NCBI RefSeq assembly: GCF_036906915.1
Contig: NZ_JBAKHX010000023.1
Location: 1 to 64,000 of the forward strand
DNA: 64,000 nt
From: Phytohabitans sp036906915
Lineage (GTDB): Bacteria > Actinomycetota > Actinomycetes > Mycobacteriales > Micromonosporaceae
Direction of reading: 5' to 3'
The translations under genes were made by a program, and so were the position numbers. The notes beneath the pieces were generated by a model. It searched no databases and was not told the DNA's origin. It saw nothing but the letters and a program-made list of their open reading frames with translations. Below, piece by piece: positions 1-8,444 of this stretch (positions within the stretch are counted from its first letter, which is position 1; each line of letters starts with the position of its first letter).

Positions 1-39
1 CAATTGACCCGCACGAGGCACACCACGACCAACGACCGA

Positions 40-99
40 ATTGCCCCTAAGTTACCGGTATTGCCCCTAAGCGTGCCCCCTAGGCGTGCCCCTAGGCGT
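40..99. repeat. Short direct repeats at the 3' end of a DUF4383 gene
   Basis: ATTGCCCCTAAG occurs at 40-51 and 60-71, followed at once by two copies of GCGTGCCCC(C)TAG from 71 to 95. The second block runs across the stop codon of the neighbouring minus-strand gene (92-94). I see no gene in bases 1-91. Slipped-strand duplication is the simplest explanation. Confidence 0.6.
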
Positions 100-556
100 G
101 CACTGACGCGCGGCGGTACTTCTCCTCGGCCTCGGCGTCTTCGGCGGTGCCGGGCTTGTCGTACAGGCCGGCGGTGAAGACGAGCAGCCCGAAGATCAGC
201 GACACGACGACCGTCGACATCGAGAAGTTCAGGATGTTGGCGTCGGTCTGCATGACGGTCATCATTCCCATGCCGGCGAGCATGAAGAGCACCCCGCCAC
301 CCAGGTTGATCATGTGGCCGAGGTAGCCGTTCACGATGTTGCCGCCGAGCAGCACGATGCCGTACAGGATCGACAGGATCGAGAAGGCCAGGTTGGTCCG
401 CAGGCCGAGCACCCAGACGTCGCCCCGGTCGAAGAGCGGGTCACCCAACGTCTGGATCAGGCCGATGACGCCGAATACGAGGATGTACGCGCCGATCAGG
501 CCGGCGACGGTGCGGTACACCGGTCGCAGCGGGTGGTTCACCGGGATGTGCGCCAT
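92..556 (-). CDS. DUF4383 membrane protein, copy 1
   Basis: 154-residue protein of the DUF4383 family, small actinobacterial integral membrane proteins of unknown function. It starts MAHIPVNHPLRPVYR, almost the same as the next gene (MAHTPVNHPLRPTYR), so the two are tandem paralogues. Four hydrophobic stretches (about residues 17-38, 55-75, 82-102, 112-132) fit four helices with a charged cytoplasmic tail (AEDAEAEEKYRR). The ATG lies inside an 11-bp perfect inverted repeat and has no Shine-Dalgarno; a GACAAT hexamer ends 6 nt upstream, which suggests a leaderless transcript. No function can be deduced from the sequence. Confidence 0.85.
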   Translation of the reverse strand: MAHIPVNHPLRPVYRTVAGLIGAYILVFGVIGLIQTLGDPLFDRGDVWVLGLRTNLAFSILSILYGIVLLGGNIVNGYLGHMINLGGGVLFMLAGMGMMTVMQTDANILNFSMSTVVVSLIFGLLVFTAGLYDKPGTAEDAEAEEKYRRASVHA

Positions 557-581
557 AGCTGGATTGTCGCCCAGCTATGGC
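552..581. promoter_or_regulatory. 11-bp perfect inverted repeat over the DUF4383 copy 1 start codon
   Basis: GCCATAGCTGG (552-562) and CCAGCTATGGC (571-581) are exact reverse complements around an 8-nt spacer. The left arm contains the start codon (complement, 554-556) and the spacer carries the presumed -10 hexamer. It could be an operator or an RNA hairpin hiding the start. Confidence 0.55.
563..568 (-). promoter_or_regulatory. Leaderless -10 element (GACAAT)
   Basis: Hexamer GACAAT on the minus strand, 6 nt before the ATG of DUF4383 copy 1. Confidence 0.4.
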
Positions 582-610
582 CTTTCCGCAGGACTACCGG
601 AGAAGCGGGA

Positions 611-1066
611 CTACAGGAGAAGCCGCGCGGCTTCGGCCGCCTTCGCCTCGTCGTCGGAGCCGACCTTGCCGTACATGCCGGCGGTCAGCAGCAGGAGCCC
701 GATCGTCATGGTGACCACGACGGTGGGGATCGTGAAGTTGAGGTAGTTGGCGTCGGTGCGGATCACCGCCAATGCGGCGAGGCCCAGCGCCATGAACGCG
801 TACCCGCCCCACGTGTTGAGCGTGGCGTCGACGTTGCGGCCGATGCCGACGCCGGCGAGGATCAGCAGCCCCGCGGCGATCGCGATCACGGAGTACCCGA
901 GATTGGTGCCCTGGCCGATCGCGCTGCCGTCGCCCTGGGCGAAGAACGGCTCGGTGCCGGTCTCGGCGATGCCGAGGATTCCGAAGATCACCAGGTAGAG
1001 GCCGGCCAGCCCCGCAAGCGCCCGGTAGGTGGGCCGCAGCGGGTGGTTGACGGGAGTGTGCGCCAT
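611..1066 (-). CDS. DUF4383 membrane protein, copy 2
   Basis: 151-residue paralogue of the preceding gene with the same N-terminus and four hydrophobic segments. It keeps the shared 'RTDANYLNF' type motif seen as 'QTDANILNF' in copy 1, ahead of the last helix. The ATG at 1066 is chosen because it matches the copy 1 start and because CAAAAT lies 7 nt upstream; a longer reading frame exists but would overlap the ABC-F gene. The 54 bp between the two genes carry the copy 1 hairpin. Function unknown. Confidence 0.85.
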   Translation of the reverse strand: MAHTPVNHPLRPTYRALAGLAGLYLVIFGILGIAETGTEPFFAQGDGSAIGQGTNLGYSVIAIAAGLLILAGVGIGRNVDATLNTWGGYAFMALGLAALAVIRTDANYLNFTIPTVVVTMTIGLLLLTAGMYGKVGSDDEAKAAEAARLLL

Positions 1067-1073
1067 GGCGGCG

Positions 1074-1079
1074 ATTTTG
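1074..1079 (-). promoter_or_regulatory. Leaderless -10 element (CAAAAT)
   Basis: CAAAAT on the minus strand, 7 nt before the ATG at 1066; no Shine-Dalgarno is present. Confidence 0.4.
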
Positions 1080-1116
1080 ACGTACCCGTTCGGGAGGCCG
1101 CCGGGCGCCCCCCGAT

Positions 1117-2901
1117 TCAGTGATCCGGCACTCGCTCGGCCAGCGCCAGCCACTCCTCTTCGACCTGGCCGCGCTCCGCCTGTATCGCCTTGAGCCGCGC
1201 GTCGAGGTCGGCGAGTTTCGTGTAGTCGGTCGCGTGCGTCGCGAGCTCTTCGTGCAGTGTGGCCTCGCGCTGCTCCAGCTTGCCCAGCGTGCGTTCGAGG
1301 CGGGCCAGTTCCTTGCGCGCCGCGCGGACGTCGAAGGCGGGCTCGCGTTCGCGCGCCGCCGGACGCGGCGTGGGGGGCGGCGGCCCACCGGGTGTGATGA
1401 GGGAGAGGTACTCGTCGACACCGCCCGGCAGGTGGCGCAGCCGCCCATCGCCCAGCAGCGCGTACGCCGTGTCGGTGACCCGCTCCACGAGGTACCGGTC
1501 GTGGCTGGCGACCAGGAGCGTGCCGGGCCACGAGTCGAGCAGGTCTTCGAGTGAGGCGAGCGTGTCGGTGTCGAGGTCGTTGGTGGGTTCGTCGAGCAGC
1601 AGCACGTTGGGCTCGCCGGCCAGCAGGCGCAGGAGTTGCAGGCGCCGCCGTTCACCACCGGACAGGTCGCCGACGGGCGTCCACACGCGACGGTCGGTGA
1701 ACCCGAACACCTCAGCCAGCTGTGCGGCGCTCAGTTCCCGGTCGCCGAGCTTGACGCGTTTGGCGACCTCTTCGACGGCTTCCAGCAGGCGCAGTTCGTT
1801 GGGCAGTTCGGCCAGTTCCTGCGACAGGAACGCGGTGCGCACCGTCGCGCCGACCCGCGCCTCCCCTTTGTCGGGGGCGAGCCGGCCGGCCAGCAGGCGC
1901 AGCAGCGTGGTCTTCCCAGCACCGTTGGCGCCCAGGACGGCGATCCGGTCACCGGGGCCGACCTGCCACGTGACCTGGTCCAGGATCAGCTTGGGGCCGG
2001 CGTGCAGGGTGACGTCGCTCAGGTCGTACACCTGCTTGCCAAGGCGCGCGGTGGCGAGCCTGCGCAGCGAGACCGTGTCGCGCGGCGCCGGCACGTCCGC
2101 GATCAGCGCGTTGGCGGCATCGATGCGGAAGCGCGGCTTGGAGGTCCGTGCGGGCGGGCCTCGCCGCAGCCACGCGATCTCCTTGCGCAGCAGGTTCTGG
2201 CGCCGGGCCTCGGTGGCCGCCGCGACCCGGTCGCGCTCCGCGCGGGCAAGGGTCCACGCGGCGTACCCGCCCTCGTAGGCGCGCACCGCCTGGTCGGCGA
2301 CCTCCCAGGTGCCGGTGCACACCGCGTCGAGGAACCACCGGTCGTGTGTGACGACGACCAGCGCGCCGCGCCGGCTCAACAGGTAGCGGGCCAGCCAGTC
2401 GACGCCGGCGACATCGAGGTGGTTCGTGGGCTCGTCGAGGATCAGCAGGTCGGAGGCGCGCACCAGCAGCGCGGCCAGCGCGACCCGGCGGCGCTCGCCA
2501 CCGGACATCGGCCCGACCGGCTGGTCGAGCCCGAGGTGCGGCATGCCGAGACCGTCGAGGATCGCGCGCACCCCGGCGTCACCGGCCCACTCGTGCTCGG
2601 CCGCAAAGCCCTCGCCGAGCCAGCCGGTGCCGAGCACCACGTCGTGGACGGTCGCGTCGGCGGCCAGGTCGAGCGACTGCGGCAGCCAGGCCACCCGCAG
2701 GTCGCGCCGGTGCGTGACCCGGCCGTCGTCAGGCTCTTCCAACTTGGTCAACAGGCGCAGCAGCGTGGACTTTCCGGCGCCGTTGAGCCCGACCACGCCG
2801 ATCCGGTCGGCGTCGTCGAGGCCGAGGGACACCTCGGTGAGCAGTTGCCCAGCCGCGCCGTACCCCTTGGACACCCGGTCCAGGTTGACGATGTTCGCCA
2901 T
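1117..2901 (-). CDS. ABC-F family ATPase, Uup-like
   Basis: 594-residue protein with two ATP-binding cassettes and no membrane helices, the ABC-F layout. Cassette 1 has Walker A GLNGAGKST (about residue 38), signature MSGGERRR and Walker B LLILDEPTNHLD. Cassette 2 has GANGAGKTT (about 325), LSGGERRR and VLLLDEPTNDLD. A charged, heptad-like C-terminal tail (about residues 530-594) resembles the coiled coil of Uup. ABC-F proteins act on ribosomes, either as translation factors or by protecting against antibiotics; the Uup-like tail and housekeeping neighbours favour the former. The ATG at 2901 directly follows the ispE stop (2 bp gap), so the genes are probably co-transcribed and co-translated. 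Confidence 0.92.
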   Translation of the reverse strand: MANIVNLDRVSKGYGAAGQLLTEVSLGLDDADRIGVVGLNGAGKSTLLRLLTKLEEPDDGRVTHRRDLRVAWLPQSLDLAADATVHDVVLGTGWLGEGFAAEHEWAGDAGVRAILDGLGMPHLGLDQPVGPMSGGERRRVALAALLVRASDLLILDEPTNHLDVAGVDWLARYLLSRRGALVVVTHDRWFLDAVCTGTWEVADQAVRAYEGGYAAWTLARAERDRVAAATEARRQNLLRKEIAWLRRGPPARTSKPRFRIDAANALIADVPAPRDTVSLRRLATARLGKQVYDLSDVTLHAGPKLILDQVTWQVGPGDRIAVLGANGAGKTTLLRLLAGRLAPDKGEARVGATVRTAFLSQELAELPNELRLLEAVEEVAKRVKLGDRELSAAQLAEVFGFTDRRVWTPVGDLSGGERRRLQLLRLLAGEPNVLLLDEPTNDLDTDTLASLEDLLDSWPGTLLVASHDRYLVERVTDTAYALLGDGRLRHLPGGVDEYLSLITPGGPPPPTPRPAAREREPAFDVRAARKELARLERTLGKLEQREATLHEELATHATDYTKLADLDARLKAIQAERGQVEEEWLALAERVPDH

Positions 2902-2903
2902 GT

Positions 2904-3884
2904 TCAGACCACCCGGGCGCCCGCCACGGGACCGTGCGCGGTGTACGCGATGCGGCACACCCCGGCGGCGGTCAGGTCGTCGGCGATCTCCGTCGCCCGG
3001 CGGCTGTCAGGAGCGAGGAACACGCAGGTGGGCCCGGACCCCGAGACCAGGCCGGCGAGCGCGCCCGCGGCGTGGCCGGCCTTGAGGACGTCGGCAAGGC
3101 TGGGCCGCAGCGACAGCGCGGCCGGCTGGAGGTCGTTGTCGAGCGCCGCACCCAGCACCCCTGGGTCGCGCTGGCGCAGCGCGGCGAGCAGCCGGTCGGC
3201 GCCGCCGATCAGCGGGTTCGTCGAGTGGGTGGGCAGCCGCGGCACCTCGCCGGTGTAGCGCAACCGGTCGAGCTCCCGGTACACGTCTGGTGTGGCCAGC
3301 CCACCGTCGGCCACCGCAACCACCCAGTGCCAGGTGTTCGGCCGGGCCAGCACCGGGCTGACCGCCTCGCCGCGCCCGGTGCCGAGCGCGGTGCCGCCGT
3401 ACACGAGGAACGGCACGTCGGAGCCCAGGTCGGCGGCGACGGCCGCGAGGTCGTCGCGGGACAGCCCAGTGCCCCAGAGCGTGTCGCACGCCACCAGGGC
3501 GGCCGCCGCGTCGGCACTGCCGCCGGCCAGCCCCGCGGAGAGCGGGATCTGCTTGCGCAGGTGCAGCCGGGCGTGCGCCGGCATGCCGGTCTGGTGGGCC
3601 AGGGCGCGGGCCGCGCGGATCACCAGGTTGGACTCGTCGAGGGCGAGTTCGCCGGCGCCCTCACCCTCCATGGTGAGGGTCAGCGTGTCGCCGCGACGAG
3701 CGGTCAGCTCGTCGTACACGGAGATCGCGTGGTAGACGGTGCTCAGCTCGTGGTATCCGTCGTCGCGCGCCGGACCGACACCCAGATGCAAGTTGATCTT
3801 CGCAGGGACACGCACCTTCACCGGGCCTGAGGCCGCCAACCGGGGCCGGTCGAGGTCCTCGTCCGGCCGCCACGCCTCGGTCAC
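2904..3884 (-). CDS. ispE: 4-diphosphocytidyl-2-C-methyl-D-erythritol kinase
   Basis: 326 residues; ATP-dependent phosphorylation of CDP-methylerythritol in the MEP isoprenoid pathway, cytoplasmic. GHMP-kinase hallmarks are visible: PAKINLHLGVG and the DDGYHEL motif near the N-terminus, the glycine-rich ATP loop PLSAGLAGGSADAAAAL (about residues 115-130), and GSGPTCVFL near the C-terminus. The GTG start overlaps the stop of the Uma2 gene as GTGA, which implies translational coupling. Its place downstream of rsmA matches the usual actinobacterial order, except for the Uma2 gene in between. Confidence 0.96.
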   Translation of the reverse strand: MTEAWRPDEDLDRPRLAASGPVKVRVPAKINLHLGVGPARDDGYHELSTVYHAISVYDELTARRGDTLTLTMEGEGAGELALDESNLVIRAARALAHQTGMPAHARLHLRKQIPLSAGLAGGSADAAAALVACDTLWGTGLSRDDLAAVAADLGSDVPFLVYGGTALGTGRGEAVSPVLARPNTWHWVVAVADGGLATPDVYRELDRLRYTGEVPRLPTHSTNPLIGGADRLLAALRQRDPGVLGAALDNDLQPAALSLRPSLADVLKAGHAAGALAGLVSGSGPTCVFLAPDSRRATEIADDLTAAGVCRIAYTAHGPVAGARVV

Positions 3885-4465
3885 GGAGTGATGTCCCGAA
3901 TGGGCAGCCTCAGGTTGAACGGCCTGTCGAGCGCCAACTCGTCGGTCGCGTCCGCCACCAGCTTGTATGCGTCTCCCGCCAGCTCGTACGCGAAGATATG
4001 CACGGGGTTCTGCTCGATCCGCCAGAAGTGCTGGACGCCGGCGGCGGCGTAGTCGCCCGGCTTCTCCAGCCGGTCACGACGCTTAGTGCCAGGCGAGACC
4101 ACCTCGACCGCCAGCAGGACCTGTGCGGCGTCGAAATAGTGGCTGCCATCCTCCACCGGTCGGCGTAGCAAGACGACATCGGGCTCGAAAGTGTCCTTGT
4201 GGGTGACCGCGACACCGACGGCCAGCACGGCGCGATACTCGGCCGGCGCATGCTGGCGGAGCCACATCCACAGAAGGGCGCCAATATCCTGGTGCCCAAC
4301 CGTCGGCGACGGGACCACGATGATCACTCCATCACGCAACTCGACGCGGGGGGCGTCGTCGGGCAGTTCGAGGACGTCTTCGATCGTGTAGTTGGCTAGG
4401 CGCTGCCGCAGCGGGTCGGGCGACCACATGCCACGGCCCGCCGATTCGGTCGGCTGTGCGGTCAT
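3881..4465 (-). CDS. Uma2 family (DUF820) putative endonuclease-fold protein
   Basis: 194 residues of the Uma2/DUF820 family, which has a PD-(D/E)XK nuclease-like fold. Visible motifs are EPDVVLLR (about residue 102), LAVEVVSPGTKRRDRLEK (about 125-140) and YAAAGVQHFWRI. These supply the D...ExV...K pattern of the family. The ATG at 4465 is preferred over an upstream GTG because GAGGAGG sits 8 nt before it. The gene is inserted between rsmA and ispE, which are normally adjacent, and is coupled to ispE by a 4-bp overlap. Its biological role is not known; most family members are recognised only by fold. Confidence 0.85.
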   Translation of the reverse strand: MTAQPTESAGRGMWSPDPLRQRLANYTIEDVLELPDDAPRVELRDGVIIVVPSPTVGHQDIGALLWMWLRQHAPAEYRAVLAVGVAVTHKDTFEPDVVLLRRPVEDGSHYFDAAQVLLAVEVVSPGTKRRDRLEKPGDYAAAGVQHFWRIEQNPVHIFAYELAGDAYKLVADATDELALDRPFNLRLPIRDITP

Positions 4466-4497
4466 GTCGTCCACCTCCTCACGGGCACGCCGCCAGA

Positions 4498-5349
4498 CTA
4501 CTCGCCGGCCCCGCTTGGCACGGGCACGCCAGCGGCGATGTCCGCGAACTGGCCGATGGTCAGCGACTCGCCCCGCGCGCCCGGGTCGACGCCGGCGGCC
4601 ACCAACGCGGCCGCGGCCCTGTCCGGGCCGCCCGCCCAGCCGGCGAGCGCGCCCCGCAGCGTCTTGCGGCGCTGCGCGAACGCGGCGTCGACCACCGCGA
4701 AGACACGCTCGCGGGTGACGTCGGCGCGCGGCGGGTGGCGGCGGGTGAAGGCGACGAGGCCGGAGTCGACGTTCGGCACCGGCCAGAAGACCGCGGGCGG
4801 CACCCGGCCGGCACTGCGGGACGAGGCGTACCAGGCGAGCTTGACCGACGGCACGCCGTACACCTTGGAACCGGGACCGGCGACCAGCCGGTCCGCGACC
4901 TCCTTCTGCACCATGACGAGCCCCTGGCGCAGTGAGGGAAGCTCAGCGAGCAGGTGCAGGACGACCGGTACCGCGACGTTGTACGGCAGGTTCGCGACCA
5001 GCGCGGTCGGCGGTGGCGTGAGATCCGCCACCGAGAGCCGAAGCGCGTCCGCGCGGTGCACGGTCAGGCTGTCGGGGTGACCCGCGGTCTCGGCGAGCGC
5101 GCCAGCGAGCACCGGGTCGATCTCCACCGCGTGCACGTGCCGGACGGCCGGCAGCAGCCCGAGGGTGAGCGAGCCAAGCCCCGGACCCACCTCGACGACC
5201 ACATCCGCGGCGTCCAGACCGGCGGCGGCCACGATGCGGCGCACGGTGTTGGGGTCGTGGACGAAGTTCTGCCCCAGCTTCTTGGTGGGGCGCACGCCCA
5301 GGCGCGCGGCCAGTTCCCGGATCTCCGCCGGGCCGAGCAGGTGCGTCAC
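4498..5349 (-). CDS. rsmA: 16S rRNA adenine(1518/1519)-N6-dimethyltransferase
   Basis: 283 residues; KsgA/RsmA dimethylates the two adjacent adenines in helix 45 of 16S rRNA using S-adenosylmethionine. Family motifs are clear: KKLGQNFVHDPNTV at the N-terminus, VEVGPGLGSLT (SAM motif I, about residues 50-60) and NLPYNVAVP (motif IV, about 120). The GTG at 5349 overlaps the tatD stop as GTGA; longer reading frames would run through tatD. The C-terminal domain carries the usual helical region with TLRGAL. Confidence 0.95.
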   Translation of the reverse strand: MTHLLGPAEIRELAARLGVRPTKKLGQNFVHDPNTVRRIVAAAGLDAADVVVEVGPGLGSLTLGLLPAVRHVHAVEIDPVLAGALAETAGHPDSLTVHRADALRLSVADLTPPPTALVANLPYNVAVPVVLHLLAELPSLRQGLVMVQKEVADRLVAGPGSKVYGVPSVKLAWYASSRSAGRVPPAVFWPVPNVDSGLVAFTRRHPPRADVTRERVFAVVDAAFAQRRKTLRGALAGWAGGPDRAAAALVAAGVDPGARGESLTIGQFADIAAGVPVPSGAGE

Positions 5350-6206
5350 CACGGCCCGAAGATCCGGTCGCCCGTCTCGGAAATCGCCGTGCACAGCTCG
5401 TACAGGTGAGCGCCCGTCGTCTCGGCCAGACCGCGCACGGTCAGGGGGATCAGGTACGACGCGTTCGGCCGCCCCCGGTACGGCATGGGTGTCAGGTAGG
5501 GCGCGTCGGTCTCGACGAGCATCTGCTTCAGCGGGGTCACCCGGGCCGCCTCGCGCAGCGCACCCGCGCTGGCGAACGTCACCGTGCCCGCGAAGCTCAG
5601 CACGTACCCCCGCCGGACGCACTCCGCGGCGAAGTCGGCGTCACCCGAAAAGCAGTGCATCACCACGGTTTCCGGTGCGCCCTCGTCGTCCAGGACACGC
5701 AGGACGTCGGCGTGCGCGTCGCGATCGTGGATGACGAGCGGCTTCGCGTACCGCTTGGCGATGGCGATGTGGGCCCGGAAGCTGGCCTCCTGCACCGCTC
5801 GGCCCTCGTCGCCGGTCCGGAACGTGTCCATGCCGGTCTCGCCGATGCCGCGGACCCTGTCGTGCGCGGCGAGCGCCTCGATCTGCCGGAGCGCCTCGTC
5901 GAGGTCGGGCAGGCGGGGCGCCTCGTTGGGATGTATCGCGACCGTCGCGACGACGGCCTCGTGCTCGGCGGCCAGCGCGGCGCCCCACCGCGACGTCTTC
6001 ACATCGACGCCGACCTGTACGAGCCGGTCGACGCCAACCTCGGCGGCGCGCGCGATCAGCTCGGGCACACCACCGCGCTCGCCAGTGGGCGCACCGGCCT
6101 CAGACGCCGTGATGTCGAGGTGGGTGTGGCTGTCGACGACGGGGATCGGAAGGGGTGGCGGCGAGGGCGGAAACTCCCCCGCCCGCTGGCCTCGCGTCTT
6201 ACTCAT
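5346..6206 (-). CDS. tatD: TatD family metal-dependent DNase
   Basis: 286 residues, TIM-barrel amidohydrolase of the TatD family (3'-5' DNase, also implicated in quality control). Metal ligands are visible in order: DSHTHLD (about residue 24), GIGETGMD (about 118), VIHDRDA (about 150), HCFSGD (about 175) and VETDAPYLTPMPYRG (about 225). The ATG at 6206 follows a GGTGG purine stretch. Between tatD and rsmA related actinobacteria often carry a resuscitation-promoting factor gene; here the two genes overlap by 4 bp and no rpf is present. Confidence 0.93.
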   Translation of the reverse strand: MSKTRGQRAGEFPPSPPPLPIPVVDSHTHLDITASEAGAPTGERGGVPELIARAAEVGVDRLVQVGVDVKTSRWGAALAAEHEAVVATVAIHPNEAPRLPDLDEALRQIEALAAHDRVRGIGETGMDTFRTGDEGRAVQEASFRAHIAIAKRYAKPLVIHDRDAHADVLRVLDDEGAPETVVMHCFSGDADFAAECVRRGYVLSFAGTVTFASAGALREAARVTPLKQMLVETDAPYLTPMPYRGRPNASYLIPLTVRGLAETTGAHLYELCTAISETGDRIFGPW

Positions 6207-6269
6207 CGCCACCCAGGATGTCACAGGCAGGCGTAACCCTCCGTTCACCCACGAGCACGTGCAGCGGTC

Positions 6270-6275
6270 TAGTGT
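6270..6275 (+). promoter_or_regulatory. Leaderless -10 element (TAGTGT)
   Basis: TAGTGT ends 7 nt before the GTG at 6283, with no ribosome-binding sequence between. Confidence 0.45.
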
Positions 6276-6282
6276 CGGGCGG

Positions 6283-6582
6283 GTGACCGCCGCCCGTGAG
6301 GCCCCACATGTCGCCGAGTTCCGGGTGCTCGCGATGACCCGCGCCGCCCGGTACGCGGTCGAGGCCCTGAGCCGGCGCGTGCGGTACGCGCGCTGGCGCG
6401 GCGTGCCATGCACGGCGCTGCACCAGGAGGCGGGCTGGACCCGCCTCCGGCTCTGCCGTCCCGACGCCGACAGCGTCGCCGCGCTCGGCGCGCAGTGCTA
6501 CGAGCGCGGCATCTACGAGGTGTGGGCGCCGACCGCGGAGATCGCCGACCACAGCATTGTCGACATCGAGTACGCGCTTTAG
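6283..6582 (+). CDS. Small hypothetical protein
   Basis: 99 residues, no recognised domain, basic N-terminal half (RAARYAVEALSRRVRYARWR) and acidic C-terminus (SIVDIEYAL). The start is fixed by the leaderless -10 TAGTGT; a much longer same-frame reading is antisense to tatD and is not credible. It runs opposite to metG and their stop codons overlap by 4 bp. Codon use is typical of the window (G/C third positions), which supports it being coding. Function unknown. Confidence 0.6.
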   Translation: MTAAREAPHVAEFRVLAMTRAARYAVEALSRRVRYARWRGVPCTALHQEAGWTRLRLCRPDADSVAALGAQCYERGIYEVWAPTAEIADHSIVDIEYAL

Positions 6583-8366
6583 CCGCTCAAGCGAGCAAGC
6601 TCCTCGTCGACGATCGAGGGGTCGAGCTTGCGGAAGACGGGCTTCGGCGGGGCGAGCGGCCGGCCACCTTCCAGCGGCACAGACTCCCAGCGCGCTCCGG
6701 TCGTGTAGTCGCCAGTGAGGATCGGGTACGCCGGGCCGCCGTCGATGTCTTCCACCTCGACGATCGAGGGCATCGGCGCGTGTATCCCGGTGCCGCCGAG
6801 CAGCTCGTGCACCTTCTGGGCGCTGTGCGGCAGGAACGGCGTGAGCAGCGTGTTGCAGTCGCTCACCGCCTGCAACGCCACGTGCAGCACGGTGCCCATG
6901 CGGTCCAGGTCTTCCTTCATCTTCCAGGGCGCCTGCTCCGACAGGTACTTGTTGGCCTCCGCGACCACCCGCATGGCCTCGCCGATGGCCTGCTTCTGGC
7001 GGTGCTTCTCGATAAGGCCGCCGACGGTGGCGAAGGCCTTCTTGGCAGTCTCCAGCAGCGCGCGGTCTTCGGTGGTCAGCTCGCCCGCCGGCGGGATGGC
7101 TCCGAAGTTCTTCGCGGCCATCGAGACCGATCGGTTGACGAGGTTGCCCCAGCCGGCGACCAGCTCGTCGTTGTTGCGCCGGAGGAACTCGGCCCACGTG
7201 AAGTCGGTGTCCTGGCTCTCCGGGCCGGCCACGGCGATGAAGTAGCGCAGGGCGTCGGCGTCGTACCGCTCCAGGAAGTCGCGCACGTAGATCACGACCT
7301 GGCGCGACGACGAGAACTTACGACCCTCCATCGTCAGGAACTCGCTGGAAACCACCTCGGTGGGGAGGTTCAGCGGACCGAGGGCGCCGGGCTCGCCGCC
7401 CCGGTCGCCCTCGCCCGAGTACCCGAGGAGCAGGGCCGGCCAGATCACCGAATGGAAGACGATGTTGTCCTTGCCCATGAAGTAGTAGCCCCGGGCGTCC
7501 TTGCCGCCCACTGGGGACCACCAGCGGCGCCACGCCTCCGGGTCGCCGGAGCGCCGAGCCCACTCGATCGAGGCCGACAGGTATCCGATCACCGCGTCGA
7601 ACCAGACGTAGATCCGCTTGTCGGACCGGTCGCGCCAGCCGTCGAGCGGGATCGGCACGCCCCACTCCAGGTCACGGGTGATGGCCCGGGGCTGGAGGTC
7701 GTCCAGCAGATTCTTGGAGAAGCGCAGCACGTTGGGGCGCCAGCCGTCGCGGGTGTCGAGCCACTTGCCCAGCGCCTGCGCGAACGCCGGCAGGTCCAGG
7801 AAGAAGTGCTCGGTCTCCACGAACTCAGGCGTCTCGCCGTTGATCTTGGAGCGCGGGTTGATCAGGTCGACCGGGTCGAGCTGGTTGCCGCAGTTGTCGC
7901 ACTGGTCGCCCCGTGCGCTGTCGTATCCGCAGATTGGGCAGGTGCCCTCGATGTACCGGTCGGGCAGGGTACGGCCGGTCGACGGCGAGATCGCGCCCAT
8001 CGTGACCTTGGGGACGATGTACCCGTTGCGGTGCAGCCCCTCGAAGAGCTCCTGCACCACCGCGAAGTGGTTGCCGGTCGTGGTGCGGGTGAAAAGGTCA
8101 TAGGCGAGCCCGAGCCCGTGCAGGTCCTCGACGATCACCCGGTTATACCGGTCGGCCAGCTCGCGCGGGGTCACACCCTCCTTGTCGGCCTGCACTTGGA
8201 TGGGCGTGCCGTGCTCGTCGGTGCCCGACACCATGAGCACGTCGTGGCCAGCCATCCGCATGTACCGGCTGAAAACGTCAGAGGGGACGCCGAAGCCGGA
8301 GACGTGGCCGATGTGGCGCGGGCCGTTGGCGTACGGCCAGGCGACCGCCGCGAGAACGTGACTCAT
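6579..8366 (-). CDS. metG: Methionyl-tRNA synthetase
   Basis: 595 residues; class I aminoacyl-tRNA synthetase charging tRNA-Met. The HIGH sequence is present (PRHIGHVSG, about residue 18), the zinc-binding module CPICG..CDNCG lies about residue 140, and the second signature is KFSSSR at about residue 349 in place of KMSKS, a variant known in this subgroup. The C-terminal anticodon-binding helical domain is present, with no EMAP-type tRNA-binding extension. The ATG at 8366 is preferred over one 3 codons upstream because TACCCT lies 8 nt before it. It heads the metG-tatD-rsmA-ispE run. Confidence 0.96.
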   Translation of the reverse strand: MSHVLAAVAWPYANGPRHIGHVSGFGVPSDVFSRYMRMAGHDVLMVSGTDEHGTPIQVQADKEGVTPRELADRYNRVIVEDLHGLGLAYDLFTRTTTGNHFAVVQELFEGLHRNGYIVPKVTMGAISPSTGRTLPDRYIEGTCPICGYDSARGDQCDNCGNQLDPVDLINPRSKINGETPEFVETEHFFLDLPAFAQALGKWLDTRDGWRPNVLRFSKNLLDDLQPRAITRDLEWGVPIPLDGWRDRSDKRIYVWFDAVIGYLSASIEWARRSGDPEAWRRWWSPVGGKDARGYYFMGKDNIVFHSVIWPALLLGYSGEGDRGGEPGALGPLNLPTEVVSSEFLTMEGRKFSSSRQVVIYVRDFLERYDADALRYFIAVAGPESQDTDFTWAEFLRRNNDELVAGWGNLVNRSVSMAAKNFGAIPPAGELTTEDRALLETAKKAFATVGGLIEKHRQKQAIGEAMRVVAEANKYLSEQAPWKMKEDLDRMGTVLHVALQAVSDCNTLLTPFLPHSAQKVHELLGGTGIHAPMPSIVEVEDIDGGPAYPILTGDYTTGARWESVPLEGGRPLAPPKPVFRKLDPSIVDEELARLSG

Positions 8367-8374
8367 AGCGACCA

Positions 8375-8380
8375 AGGGTA
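8375..8380 (-). promoter_or_regulatory. Leaderless -10 element of metG (TACCCT)
   Basis: TACCCT on the minus strand, 8 nt before the ATG at 8366. Confidence 0.4.
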
Positions 8381-8444
8381 ATAACCATCCAATCGTCCGA
8401 CACGCGCGGAGCGGTACGTGGTCCGGTGCGTCCGGCGGCGTTCA

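Noticed and set aside
314..1123. Long plus-strand frames over the DUF4383 genes and many similar long frames opposite real genes
   Set aside because: Translations are Arg/Pro/Ala-rich with no domains, and they mirror high-GC coding DNA on the other strand; the opposite frames carry recognisable families.
3881..4465. Uma2 gene as part of a restriction or defence system
   Set aside because: No methylase, helicase or other defence gene is adjacent; it is embedded in a housekeeping operon.
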